Positions 16,399-23,542 of a stretch of DNA of 36,434 bases are shown here, piece after piece (position 1 is the first letter of the stretch; every line of letters starts with the position of its first letter). The notes below the pieces were generated by a model. It did no database searches, was not told where the DNA came from, and saw nothing but the letters and a program-made list of their open reading frames with translations. The stretch lies in assembly GCF_005503535.1 (NCBI RefSeq), contig NZ_SCNN01000038.1:1-36434 (forward strand). The letters are read 5' to 3'. This stretch comes from Mesorhizobium comanense. GTDB taxonomy: Bacteria; Pseudomonadota; Alphaproteobacteria; Rhizobiales; Rhizobiaceae. The position numbers were made by a program, and so were the translations under genes.

Positions 16399-17325
16399 GT
16401 CGACATGGGGAGTTACGCGGACGCTCGTCGACCTGGAGGCTGATTCTGTATCTTGTCTTTGGCCATCGCCTGCGGCGACCGCGCTCTATGCCTCCGGCAC
16501 GTAGCCAGCCTTCGGCCGTCTTCGCCGATTCCGGTGACGATCGACTTGTCCGGGTCGGCGCTTCGCCACCTCTATTGTAGTCCCGGCCGCGCTGTCTTCT
16601 CCAGATGGGCGCGAACGGTCGCGCTGGCCCATGGTGATTGGCGCGGCAACCGGAAGACCAGGGAGCGCCCCGCCTTGGCAGGCGGGCTGAGCATCAGTCA
16701 TCCGTTCGACGGCGGCAGCTCAGGTGAACCCGGCGGCATGGCGCTGCCAAGGTAGCAGATGACCGGAGTGCATGGAAGCGGTGCCCCTATGCCTGCGGAA
16801 GAAGAGGATTCCGTGTCATCAAGGGTGTCGTCGTCCTACCGGCATTCGAGGAAAACCCTCCGACAGCCAACGCGGAAGGAGCGATATCGTCGGCAGTGGG
16901 CTCAATCGTCTGCGGCGCCACACCGGACATATACCTGCAGCGCAGTGTCGCCGACGAGGTTGCCGGCGGGAGCGAAGAAGGCCTGACGATGACGGCCCGC
17001 CATTTTCGAGACCCTTCCGGTTTGGTCAACCCTGGCGCGGCCAACACGTCCTCGATGTGGCATGTCTGATCGGAGACCGGCTGCGCCTCGATCGTCCTCC
17101 CGCAACGGCCGTCTCCAACTTTCTTCCCCTGCCGGAACCCACCCCATTCGACAAGTCGAACAGGGACCCCGGGCCGCCGTCATTCCTCGCTGGACAAGAA
17201 AGCCGGCTCCGGCCGCCCTCCACTTCGTTCCGGCCCAAGGGGTGCGGTCCGATCGTCCCCGATCCTTTCGACAGCCATCGAGGTCGCGATGGACGCGACC
17301 CGAGCAACCCGAAAGGATCTCGAAA
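16399..17325 (+). other. 927-base gap with leader elements and possible gene remnant
   Basis: No complete gene is supported. A stretch at about 16806-17069 has codon-like composition in one frame but only a late GTG start (16896), so it could be a remnant. From about 17200 the sequence becomes the leader of the DUF736 gene: hairpin GCCG-GCTC-CGGC at 17202-17213, the 18-mer CCTCCACTTCGTTCCGGC at 17217-17234, and hairpin GGTCGCG-ATGGA-CGCGACC at 17282-17300. The ribosome binding site is GAAAGGA at about 17311-17317. A 26-bp repeat at 16661-16686 is described separately. Confidence 0.5.
16661..16686. repeat. 26-bp inverted repeat, left copy
   Basis: This 26-bp sequence, beginning GGGAGCGCCCCG, is an exact inverted copy of 17648-17673. 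It can itself fold (CCCGCC-TTGGCA-GGCGGG). The two copies bracket about 1 kb holding the DUF736 gene and its leader. Confidence 0.8.
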
Positions 17326-17637
17326 ATGGCTATCATCGGCAACTTCTCCACCAACGGCAACCTCATCAGCGGCGCGGTCCGCACCCTGACGGTATCGATG
17401 AAGGCACGCCTGGTTCCGATCGAGCGCACCTCGCGCGACGCTCCCGACTTCCGCGTGATGGCGGGCATGGCCGAGGTCGGCGCAGGCTGGAACGCCACCT
17501 CCACCGACGGCGAACCCTACATCTCGGTCAAGCTCGACGACCCGAGCTTCAACGCCCCGATCAACGCGGCCCTGTGGCCGAGCCAGGCCGACGGCGACTA
17601 CGACCTGGTCTGGAACCGCCAGAAGCGTGACGCCTGA
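17326..17637 (+). CDS. DUF736 family protein
   Basis: 103 residues, matching the DUF736 family in full length: MAIIGNF at the start, LTVSMKARLVPIE, then APDFRV, GAGWNATS, YISVKLDDPSF and the C-terminal NAALWPS...DLVWNRQ. The family is small, cytosolic and found almost only on alphaproteobacterial plasmids and integrative elements, often near transfer and partition genes. A DNA-binding role has been suggested but not established. It is a single gene behind a long leader sharing two elements with the ardC leader, and is followed by a strong hairpin. Start fixed by GAAAGGA nine bases upstream and by the conserved N-terminus. Confidence 0.93.
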   Translation: MAIIGNFSTNGNLISGAVRTLTVSMKARLVPIERTSRDAPDFRVMAGMAEVGAGWNATSTDGEPYISVKLDDPSFNAPINAALWPSQADGDYDLVWNRQKRDA

Positions 17638-17645
17638 CATCGGAA

Positions 17646-17673
17646 GCCCCGCCTGCCAAGGCGGGGCGCTCCC
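17646..17673 (+). terminator. Terminator-like hairpin, right copy of 26-bp repeat
   Basis: Perfect 8-bp stem GCCCCGCC-TGCCAA-GGCGGGGC starting 9 bases after the DUF736 stop, followed by GCTCCCCTCTT. Bases 17648-17673 are the exact inverted copy of 16661-16686. It probably ends DUF736 transcription. Confidence 0.65.
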
Positions 17674-17954
17674 CTCTTAAGATGAGCGGGAAACGGGCAT
17701 CGAGCCCGCGTCCCGCTTTCCGGGTGCCATTCGGAGAGGAAAAGTCTGCTCAGTCCGTCCGAGGGTGCCATGGCGGCAGGCAGGCCTCAAGGACATCGTG
17801 GTTCCCCCAAATTTCAGTCCCGCCCCTTGAGGGCCGCGCCAGAAATTCGGCTCCCCCACTCGCCGGCTCCGCCGGTCGCGTTCCGCGATCCTTGACTCCT
17901 GCCTGCCACCATGACCGCGCGCGTCGTCTTTCACAAAACGTCAAGGAGACGACG
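17674..17954 (+). promoter_or_regulatory. Leader with AT-clamped hairpin element
   Basis: No gene is seen. At 17810-17847, AATTTC pairs with GAAATT around C-rich sequence and a CCC-TTGA-GGG hairpin, the same architecture as at 15852-15887 and 18321-18359. GGTCGCG-TTC-CGCGATCC follows as an imperfect GGTC-type hairpin. The ribosome binding site CAAGGAG lies just before the ATG at 17955. Confidence 0.5.
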
Positions 17955-18122
17955 ATGACCTACGACCTCGACCGCACGATCCTCGAACTCGAAGCTGAAG
18001 CCCGCAACGCCGATCCGGCCGAGCGCCGTCAGATCGAGGCCGAACTCGGCCTGGCGCGGGCCGAACGGGAAACGATCCTGGCCGAACAGGACGGTCGCAT
18101 GAGCGCCGAGCCGCCGTTCTAG
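17955..18122 (+). CDS. Small helical protein (55 aa)
   Basis: 55 residues, almost entirely a single charged helix (LDRTILELEAEARNADPAERRQIEAEL), with heptad-like spacing suggesting a coiled coil. AAGGAG six bases before the ATG and its own structured leader support expression. The family is not named, but such short proteins accompany DUF736 genes on rhizobial plasmids. Function unknown; no cysteines or membrane segment. Confidence 0.6.
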   Translation: MTYDLDRTILELEAEARNADPAERRQIEAELGLARAERETILAEQDGRMSAEPPF

Positions 18123-18466
18123 GGGCGGTTTCTGCCGTGTCGACGGGCCAGCCGCGGATCGACCGACGCAGCCGGCGCGAAGCCCAGCTTCGCCTTTCCA
18201 GGCGGGAGGAAAGCGGCCGGAGGAGGAGAAAGGCCGGTTGCCGCTCCTTCCTTTCGATGCCCTGTCATCGGCATCGGGGATGTTGCATCCCTCCCGGCGC
18301 GCCGCAACCCGCCGCCGCCAGAATTTTCCCCGCCTGCGGCTCCTCGCGCGCCAAAATTCAGGTGCCGTCTGGTCCTCCGCATCCGCTGCGGCCGTCCCGG
18401 TGCAGCGCGCCTCTCCGGGTTGCCGCCTATCCCCGCAATGAAAGCTTATCGAAAGGAGTAGAGATC
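18123..18466 (+). promoter_or_regulatory. Hairpin-rich leader, no gene seen
   Basis: 344 bases with several perfect hairpins: CGATGCC/GGCATCG at 18255-18276; GGGATG-TTG-CATCCC at 18277-18291; an AT-clamped element at 18321-18359 (GAATTTT with AAAATTC around GCC-TGC-GGC); and CGCTGC/GCAGCG at 18384-18407. The ribosome binding site GAAAGGAG precedes the small gene at 18467. Open frames across this stretch have no coding bias. Confidence 0.5.
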
Positions 18467-18640
18467 ATGCGCCAACTCGCCAAATTCCTCACCGTCACCG
18501 GCCGACGCCTCCGCACCCTCGCCAAGGTCGCCGCCCAGTTCTTTCGCAAGGGCAAGCTCGGCCTGAAGATCGCGTTCAAGATCCCGTTCTTCGTCGAGAT
18601 CGAAGTCGCCTTTGAGACTGACTGGACCCGACGTCGATGA
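18467..18640 (+). CDS. Small basic protein (57 aa)
   Basis: 57 residues. The first half is strongly basic (RRLRTLAKVAAQFFRKGKLGLKIAFKIPFF) and then hydrophobic; the end is acidic then Arg-rich. The amphipathic, cationic profile could mean membrane association or nucleic-acid binding; nothing more can be said. GAAAGGAG nine bases upstream and an in-frame ATG support it. A hairpin terminator follows directly. Confidence 0.55.
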   Translation: MRQLAKFLTVTGRRLRTLAKVAAQFFRKGKLGLKIAFKIPFFVEIEVAFETDWTRRR

Positions 18641-18650
18641 GGCTTCCCGC

Positions 18651-18672
18651 GAGGCCCGTCGTCGCGGGCCTC
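18651..18672. terminator. Bidirectional hairpin terminator
   Basis: Perfect 8-bp stem GAGGCCCG-TCGTCG-CGGGCCTC between the stop of the small + gene (18640) and the stop of the minus-strand WGR gene (18684). Its position between convergent genes suggests shared termination. C/T-rich sequence follows on the + strand. Confidence 0.6.
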
Positions 18673-18683
18673 CTCCCCCTCCC

Positions 18684-18953
18684 TCAGACGGCGCGGTCGG
18701 TTCGACTCGGTCCCGCAGGACGATAGCCGCGCGCCCGCTTCTGGCGTAGGAGATCGAGGAACAAGTGAACCGCCTCTTCCTCCCGCTCGAAATGATGCAC
18801 CTTCTCCTGGCCCATCCTGCCGATGCGTCCCCATCGCCGTGTCAGGCAGGCCGTTCCGAACAGCGTCGGTTCGATCGTCATGGCGTAATACCGGGCCATG
18901 TTCTTCGTTGGCTCGGTGCGCTCGACATAAAGCTGGTAGGGCTGCGTGATCAT
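18684..18953 (-). CDS. WGR-domain protein
   Basis: The likely product of about 89 residues starts MITQPYQLYVERT and carries the WGR motif (RWGRIGRMGQ) followed by a helical, charged C-terminus ending in the basic RARGYRP. WGR domains bind nucleic acid, and in PARP enzymes sense DNA breaks; stand-alone WGR proteins are frequent on rhizobial plasmids. The open frame extends to a GTG at 19025, adding a Ser/Asn-rich N-terminus. Neither start has a clear ribosome binding site, so I chose the ATG where family similarity begins. It is convergent with the backbone genes to its left and diverges from repA. Confidence 0.85.
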   Translation of the reverse strand: MITQPYQLYVERTEPTKNMARYYAMTIEPTLFGTACLTRRWGRIGRMGQEKVHHFEREEEAVHLFLDLLRQKRARGYRPAGPSRTDRAV

Positions 18954-19517
18954 GACGGAATCGTCGCTAATTGGGGCATTACTGTCCAACGACAATTCTG
19001 AATCGTTCGGACTTGATTGATTCACGTCGTTGATGGACGGCTGGACCGAGGAGAATCGGGCGAGATGCTTTGGCGATCGCGTGTTAGTCGATGCGCCGGG
19101 GAGCCCGAATACGGTGTCCGCCCATTCAACCCACCCCTCTCAAACTCTCCCCATGAAAGGTCAGGGCAGGATCTGCCGCCTCAAACACCCCACCCAAGGA
19201 AGGGCAAGCCCCTCCCTTGAACTCTACACTGGGGGAAGGGGATGGTTTCTTCCTCCCTTTCCTTAGACCCTATGCCTTTCCCGAGGGTGGCCCTTCGACG
19301 TGGACTTTTCGTTTTGCCTTGTTTCCCAAGGGGTTCAGCGAGTTGCCACATGGCAACTTTCGGCCCGGATCACCTATCCTGCTCCGCGGGAATCCTCATC
19401 GCTGGTTTCTACAAATCGCGTTAAGGTTTTGTTAACCCTATTTTCCTTGCCAACGATTGCGACTCGGAGCATTCTCGCCTACGACTTATTCGCCAACTTT
19501 GGAGAATTTTCGTAGTT
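18954..19517 (+). promoter_or_regulatory. Region upstream of repA
   Basis: No gene is evident in about 560 bases. It contains the parS-like palindrome at 19342-19357 and an A/T-rich stretch near 19420-19445 (GTTAAGGTTTTGTTAACC with a small inverted repeat). TTGCCA with a 17-base spacer to CATTCT (about 19449-19477) is a weak promoter candidate for repABC. A RepA autoregulatory operator would be expected here. Confidence 0.45.
19342..19357. other. parS: parS-like palindrome upstream of repA
   Basis: GTTGCCACATGGCAAC, two 7-bp arms around CA, fits the GTT-N10-AAC form of repABC centromere sites bound by RepB. The identical 16-mer recurs at 20779-20794, and identity extends to 23 bases including the preceding CAGCGA. 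No other copy was found in the window. Confidence 0.75.
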
Positions 19518-20732
19518 ATGTTGAAGGCTCGTAGTCAAGCCGCCGTTCCAGAGGCACCGAAGCCGTTGATGACCGACGTCATCGCGGGCGATGGCGCTGC
19601 GCTCTCCGAAGAGCTGCTTGCGATGCGCAAGGCGCTGTTCCCACCCGTTTCGAAAAAGACCCTTCGCTCTTTCTCCTCCGTCGAATCCGCGAAGTTAATT
19701 GGTATTGGCGACGCATACCTTCGTCAGCTTTCTCTTGGCGGGAAGGGCCCCCAGCCGGAAATCGGGTCTGGCGGCCGCCGCTGGTATAGCCTGGACCAGA
19801 TTAATCAGATTCGCGCCGTCTTGGATGAGAATTCGAAGAGCAAGAATTATGTCCACCGGCGCAGGCCGGGTGAGCATTGCCAAGTCATGGCCGTCGTCAA
19901 TTTCAAAGGTGGCAGCGGCAAGACCACGACCGCCGCTCATCTCGCGCAATATCTAGCGCTCCAGGGCTATCGCGTCCTTGGTGTCGATCTCGATCCGCAG
20001 GCCTCTATGACGGCATTGCACGGGTATCAGCCCGAGTATGACATCCAGGCGAATGAAACCATGTACGCTGCAATCCGCTACGATGATAAGCGGCGTCCCC
20101 TCTCGGAGATCATCAAGCCGACCTACTTCACCGGCCTCGATCTTATTCCCGGCAATTTGGAGCTGATGGAATATGAGCACGATACGCCCCGGGCCCTTGC
20201 AGAGCGATCCACGGAGCCCTTTTTCGGTCGCGTTGCATCCGCGCTCGGTTCCGTGGAAGCCAGATACGATGTGATCGTGATCGACTGCCCGCCACAGCTC
20301 GGTTTCCTGACACTGGGAGCGCTTTGCGCTTCGACGGGTCTGTTGATCACCGCCCATCCGCAGATGCTCGACGTCATGTCGATGTGCCAATTCCTGCTAA
20401 TGACGTCCGACCTGCTCAGTGTGGTGCAAGATGCCGGTGGTGATCTCGACTATGATTTCATCCGATATGTCGTGACCCGTTACGAACCATCTGACGGCCC
20501 ACAGGCGCAGATGGTCGGCTTCATGCGCTCGCTGTTTCGCGAAAGAGTGCTCACAAACACAATGCTGAAATCGACGGCAATTTCCGACGCTGGCTTGTCG
20601 AAGCAGACCCTGTACGAGGTGGGCCGTGAGAACTTCGCCAGGTCGACGTATGACCGGGCCATCGAGTCGCTCGATGCCGTAAACGGGGAAATCGAGAGCC
20701 TGATGAAGCAGGCCTGGGGGAGGGCGTCATGA
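19518..20732 (+). CDS. repA: RepA, ParA-type partition ATPase
   Basis: 404 residues, the normal length for RepA of repABC plasmids. An N-terminal DNA-binding region with an HTH (about 55-100, including IGIGDAYLRQLSLGGKGPQPE) precedes the ATPase domain. Deviant Walker A KGGSGKT lies at 130-136, followed by GVDLDPQAS and the Walker B-like VIDCPPQLGFLTLGAL. RepA moves plasmids bound by RepB and, with RepB, represses the repABC promoter. The stop overlaps the repB start as ATGA. Flanking parS-like palindromes on both sides support an intact partition system. Confidence 0.97.
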   Translation: MLKARSQAAVPEAPKPLMTDVIAGDGAALSEELLAMRKALFPPVSKKTLRSFSSVESAKLIGIGDAYLRQLSLGGKGPQPEIGSGGRRWYSLDQINQIRAVLDENSKSKNYVHRRRPGEHCQVMAVVNFKGGSGKTTTAAHLAQYLALQGYRVLGVDLDPQASMTALHGYQPEYDIQANETMYAAIRYDDKRRPLSEIIKPTYFTGLDLIPGNLELMEYEHDTPRALAERSTEPFFGRVASALGSVEARYDVIVIDCPPQLGFLTLGALCASTGLLITAHPQMLDVMSMCQFLLMTSDLLSVVQDAGGDLDYDFIRYVVTRYEPSDGPQAQMVGFMRSLFRERVLTNTMLKSTAISDAGLSKQTLYEVGRENFARSTYDRAIESLDAVNGEIESLMKQAWGRAS

Positions 20733-21736
20733 GCCGCAAGGATACGCTCAAAGCCATGCTTTCCAGGCGAGACAGCGAGTTGCCACATGGCAACTCCGAT
20801 GAGGAAGCGCACGAACTTGAAGCGGGCCAAGAGAAGAAGCTTCAGCATATCCGCTCGGGCGCCGTTGGGGCCATGGGACGATCGTTGGGCAACATTGTTA
20901 GCGCCGCAGACCAGGCGCGTGCCCTGATCGCGGAGGGGGCGGCAGTTGTCGATATCGCCCCCGACTTGATCGACAGCTCCTTCGTCTCCGATCGTCTGAC
21001 GGATGACGGCGATAGCTTCCAGCAACTGCTGGAGGCTATCCGCACCTCCGGTCAGAGGAGCCCGGTCCTTTTGAGGCCGCACCCTGAAAAGTCTGATCGC
21101 TACCAGGTCGTCTTTGGTCATAGGCGCGTGCGCGTTGCCACCGCACTCCGGCGCCCCGTCAAAGCGGTCGTGAAGAACCTGTCCGACGAAGAACTGGTCG
21201 TTGCACAAGGTCAGGAAAACGCAGCGCGGGCCGACCTTAGCTATATCGAGCGCGGCCTGTTTGCTCTCGCACTCGAGGAGCGCGGCTTCGACCGGCAGGT
21301 AATCATGTCCGCATTGGGGATGGAGAAGACCCAACTCTCAAAACTTATGAGCGTCGCGCACTCGGTGCCCAGATCGATCATCGAAGCAATTGGACCAGCC
21401 CCGAAGGCTGGACGACCGCGCTGGATGGGATTGGCCGAGAAGCTCGCGGCAAGCAAGCCGAAGGCACTCGACGGTCTTCTGCAGAGCAAGGAATTCCGGG
21501 CTGCTGACACCGACGACCGCTTCGCGATGGTGATGGATGTGCTGACAGCAAAGCGCAAGGGAGTGAAACCCGAGACCGTCAAGTCAGAAAGCGGCCAGAA
21601 ACTCGCGACCGTGCAGAGATCTGCCAAGGCCCTCAATCTGAGTTTCGATGAGAAATCTTCGCCTGCATTCGGCGATTTTGTGATCAGCAAACTCGAGCAG
21701 CTTCATCGTGAATATCAGGCGTCGATGGAGAGCTGA
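20729..21736 (+). CDS. repB: RepB, ParB-type centromere-binding protein
   Basis: 335 residues, usual for RepB. The ParB/Srx core includes RSPVLLRPHP and the GHRR box at 130-133, followed by ENAARADLSYIERG and an HTH (MSALGMEKTQLSKLMSVA) that binds parS; the C-terminal part mediates dimerisation. It starts within the repA stop (ATGA). An exact parS-like 16-mer lies inside its own 5' coding region (codons about 17-22, encoding ELPHGN). RepB may therefore bind its own gene and spread there, possibly linking partition to regulation. Confidence 0.97.
   Translation: MSRKDTLKAMLSRRDSELPHGNSDEEAHELEAGQEKKLQHIRSGAVGAMGRSLGNIVSAADQARALIAEGAAVVDIAPDLIDSSFVSDRLTDDGDSFQQLLEAIRTSGQRSPVLLRPHPEKSDRYQVVFGHRRVRVATALRRPVKAVVKNLSDEELVVAQGQENAARADLSYIERGLFALALEERGFDRQVIMSALGMEKTQLSKLMSVAHSVPRSIIEAIGPAPKAGRPRWMGLAEKLAASKPKALDGLLQSKEFRAADTDDRFAMVMDVLTAKRKGVKPETVKSESGQKLATVQRSAKALNLSFDEKSSPAFGDFVISKLEQLHREYQASMES
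20779..20794. other. parS: parS-like palindrome inside repB
   Basis: Second exact copy of GTTGCCACATGGCAAC, located within codons of repB. In known repABC plasmids, centromeres occur upstream of repA, between repA and repB, or after repC; a copy within the start of repB is a variation on the same theme. Confidence 0.72.
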
Positions 21737-21776
21737 CGTGGTTTACTTCTAGGACGACGGAAAGGATCAATCCGCA

Positions 21777-21832
21777 AAAGAAAAAGGCCCCCAATCGGTA
21801 AACCGTGGAAGCCTTCCTCGTATTCTGTAGCA
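21777..21832 (-). ncRNA. Counter-transcribed RNA of the repB-repC gap (incompatibility RNA)
   Basis: On the minus strand, TTGACT (21867-21862) and GATTCT (21844-21839) are spaced 17 bases apart and predict a start near 21832. The RNA ends in a terminator: a 9-bp stem (21807-21815 with 21784-21792, two G-U pairs) whose loop contains CGGT-ACCG, followed by a U-rich run. The resulting size of about 56 nt, its position between repB and repC and its antisense orientation to the repC leader match the ctRNA that represses RepC in repABC plasmids. Promoter strength is inferred. Confidence 0.85.
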
Positions 21833-21926
21833 AGATCGAGAATCGCATTTCCACGAATCACAGTCAAGAGTCTTTGGCACCGTTTTGGTGAGTGGATTTC
21901 TTTTGCCCTTTGAAAGGTGAAAGAAA

Positions 21927-23141
21927 ATGCAAATTGGACGTGTGACAACGCCCCATGGGCGGCCGATGACGCTTGCCCTGGTGAGAGGCCAGCTCGAAAC
22001 TGCCGACCGCGGCGCGGGCAAGGCGGTCAATAAGTGGAAAGTCTTCAATGACGTCGGCGAGGCGAAGGATGTGTTCGGCCTCCAGGATCGTTCGATAACG
22101 GTGCTGCAGGCACTGCTGAGCTTCTATCCGAGCGATGAACTCGCGGATGAGAGCGGTGGTCTGGTCGTTTTTCCGTCGAACAATCAGCTGTCGCTGCGCG
22201 CGCACGGCATCGCCGGCACGACCTTGCGCCGGCATCTTGCCGCGCTGGTCGATGCCGGCCTGATCGAGCGCCGCGATAGCCCGAACGGCAAGCGCTATGC
22301 GCATCGGGGTAGGGGAGGGGACATTGAGGCTGCTTTCGGCTTCAGCCTCGCGCCTCTGCTCGCCCGTGCGAGCGAGTTGGCCAGCCTGGCGCAACAGGTC
22401 GCTGCCGAGCGTCTTCAATTCAAGCGCGCGAAAGAGGCGTTGTCGCTTTGCCGCCGTGACGTTCGCAAGCTGATCTCAGCCGCCATGGACGAGGGCGCGG
22501 ATGGCGATTGGGAGGCGATCGAGGCGATGTACATTGCGCTCCTGGCCCGTCTGCCGCGCTCTCCTCGTCGTCAGGACGTCGATGCGGTGCTCGAAGAAAT
22601 GGCGCTTTTGCGTGAGGAAATCATCAACCGACTGGAAATTCAGGTAAAAGCAGAAAAAACGGGTGTCAATGACAGCCATGGCAGTCGTCACATACAGAAT
22701 TCAAAACCCGAATCCTTCCATGAACTTGAACCTCGCTCCGAAAAAGAGCAGGGCGAGATGCCGAGCCCGAAACCGAACCGGACTGCCGAGCCTTTGAAAG
22801 CTTACCCGTTGCCACTGGTGTTGAGGGCCTGCCCGCAGATTGCCGACTACGCGGCCGGCGGCCGGATCGAGAGTTGGCGCGAGCTGATGACGGCCGCCGT
22901 AACCGTCCGATCGGCGCTCGGGGTCAGCCCGTCGGCCTATCAGGAGGCTTGCGAGGTGATGGGGCCGGAGAATGCCGCGATTGCGGTCGCCTGCATCCTG
23001 GAGCGGGCCGAGCACATCACCTCGCCCGGCGGCTATCTGCGCGATCTCAGCCGCAAGGCGGCGCGTGGTGAATTCGGGCTCGGGCCGATGCTGATGGCGG
23101 CGCTCAGGGCGAATGGGGAGGCCGCAAAGCGAAGCGCGTGA
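21927..23141 (+). CDS. repC: RepC replication initiator
   Basis: 404 residues, the typical length of RepC, the essential initiator of repABC plasmids. The N-terminus (MQIGRVTTPHGRPMTLALV) and the winged-helix region (VFPSNNQLSLRAHGIAGTTLRRHLAALVDAGLIERRDSPNGKRYA) are characteristic. The C-terminal domain (PSAYQEACEVMGPENAAIAVACILERAEHITSPGGYLRDL) is also typical. GAAAGGTGAAAG upstream of the ATG is the ribosome binding site. Expression is expected to be held down by the antisense RNA in the preceding gap. A markedly A/T-richer stretch inside the gene is the probable origin. Confidence 0.97.
   Translation: MQIGRVTTPHGRPMTLALVRGQLETADRGAGKAVNKWKVFNDVGEAKDVFGLQDRSITVLQALLSFYPSDELADESGGLVVFPSNNQLSLRAHGIAGTTLRRHLAALVDAGLIERRDSPNGKRYAHRGRGGDIEAAFGFSLAPLLARASELASLAQQVAAERLQFKRAKEALSLCRRDVRKLISAAMDEGADGDWEAIEAMYIALLARLPRSPRRQDVDAVLEEMALLREEIINRLEIQVKAEKTGVNDSHGSRHIQNSKPESFHELEPRSEKEQGEMPSPKPNRTAEPLKAYPLPLVLRACPQIADYAAGGRIESWRELMTAAVTVRSALGVSPSAYQEACEVMGPENAAIAVACILERAEHITSPGGYLRDLSRKAARGEFGLGPMLMAALRANGEAAKRSA
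22615..22760. other. oriV: Probable oriV inside repC
   Basis: Within repC, this stretch is clearly richer in A and T than the rest of the gene, with runs such as AAAAGCAGAAAAAAC. It encodes the non-conserved linker between the two RepC domains. In studied repABC plasmids the origin lies in such an A/T-rich segment of repC. Location inferred from composition and precedent. Confidence 0.6.
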
Positions 23142-23161
23142 TGACCTCTCCCTTTTCCCGC

Positions 23162-23542
23162 TCAGGAAATATCGGGAATCCGCTCGGCGATCTTTTCGAG
23201 ATAGTCGTCGATCGCCTCCTCGATGTAGGAGTTGAACTTCCGCCGCTCGATCGCAGCGAGGATCTTCAGCTTCTTGTGGACCTCGGCGCGGATATGGATG
23301 CCGGTGGTGACTTTCTCGGTGTCGCGGAAGCGTTTGCCGGCAACCGGGTCGCGGCTTTCGCCCCTGGCCACCATGTTGCGGAGCTGGCCGCGCGCCAATG
23401 GCGGCTTCGCTGATGGTGCCGGCGCCTGGTCTTCTTCAGCGGATTTTGCGGGGGAAACCATCTTTTCGCGAACCGAAGGGCGATCGCGGCCTGTCGAGAT
23501 CAATCCGAGGACGAGGTTCTTGCTGTCTACGCCGTCGCTCAT
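23162..23542 (-). CDS. Ribbon-helix-helix partner of ParA
   Basis: 126 residues. The last 45 (TTGIHIRAEVHKKLKILAAIERRKFNSYIEEAIDDYLEK) form a ribbon-helix-helix DNA-binding fold. The N-terminal 75 are flexible, charged and Pro/Ala-rich, as in ParG- or VirC2-like partners of ParA ATPases. It starts inside the stop of the upstream parA-like gene (4-bp overlap on the minus strand). The dense short repeats at 24278-24480, upstream of the operon, are its likely targets. The role could be a second partition system or relaxosome assistance near oriT. Convergent with repC, 20 bases away. Confidence 0.85.
   Translation of the reverse strand: MSDGVDSKNLVLGLISTGRDRPSVREKMVSPAKSAEEDQAPAPSAKPPLARGQLRNMVARGESRDPVAGKRFRDTEKVTTGIHIRAEVHKKLKILAAIERRKFNSYIEEAIDDYLEKIAERIPDIS

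Noticed and set aside
16806..17069. Codon-like stretch that might be a gene
   Set aside because: There is no start codon with a ribosome binding site near its beginning (only GTG at 16896) and no recognised similarity; kept only as a possible remnant.
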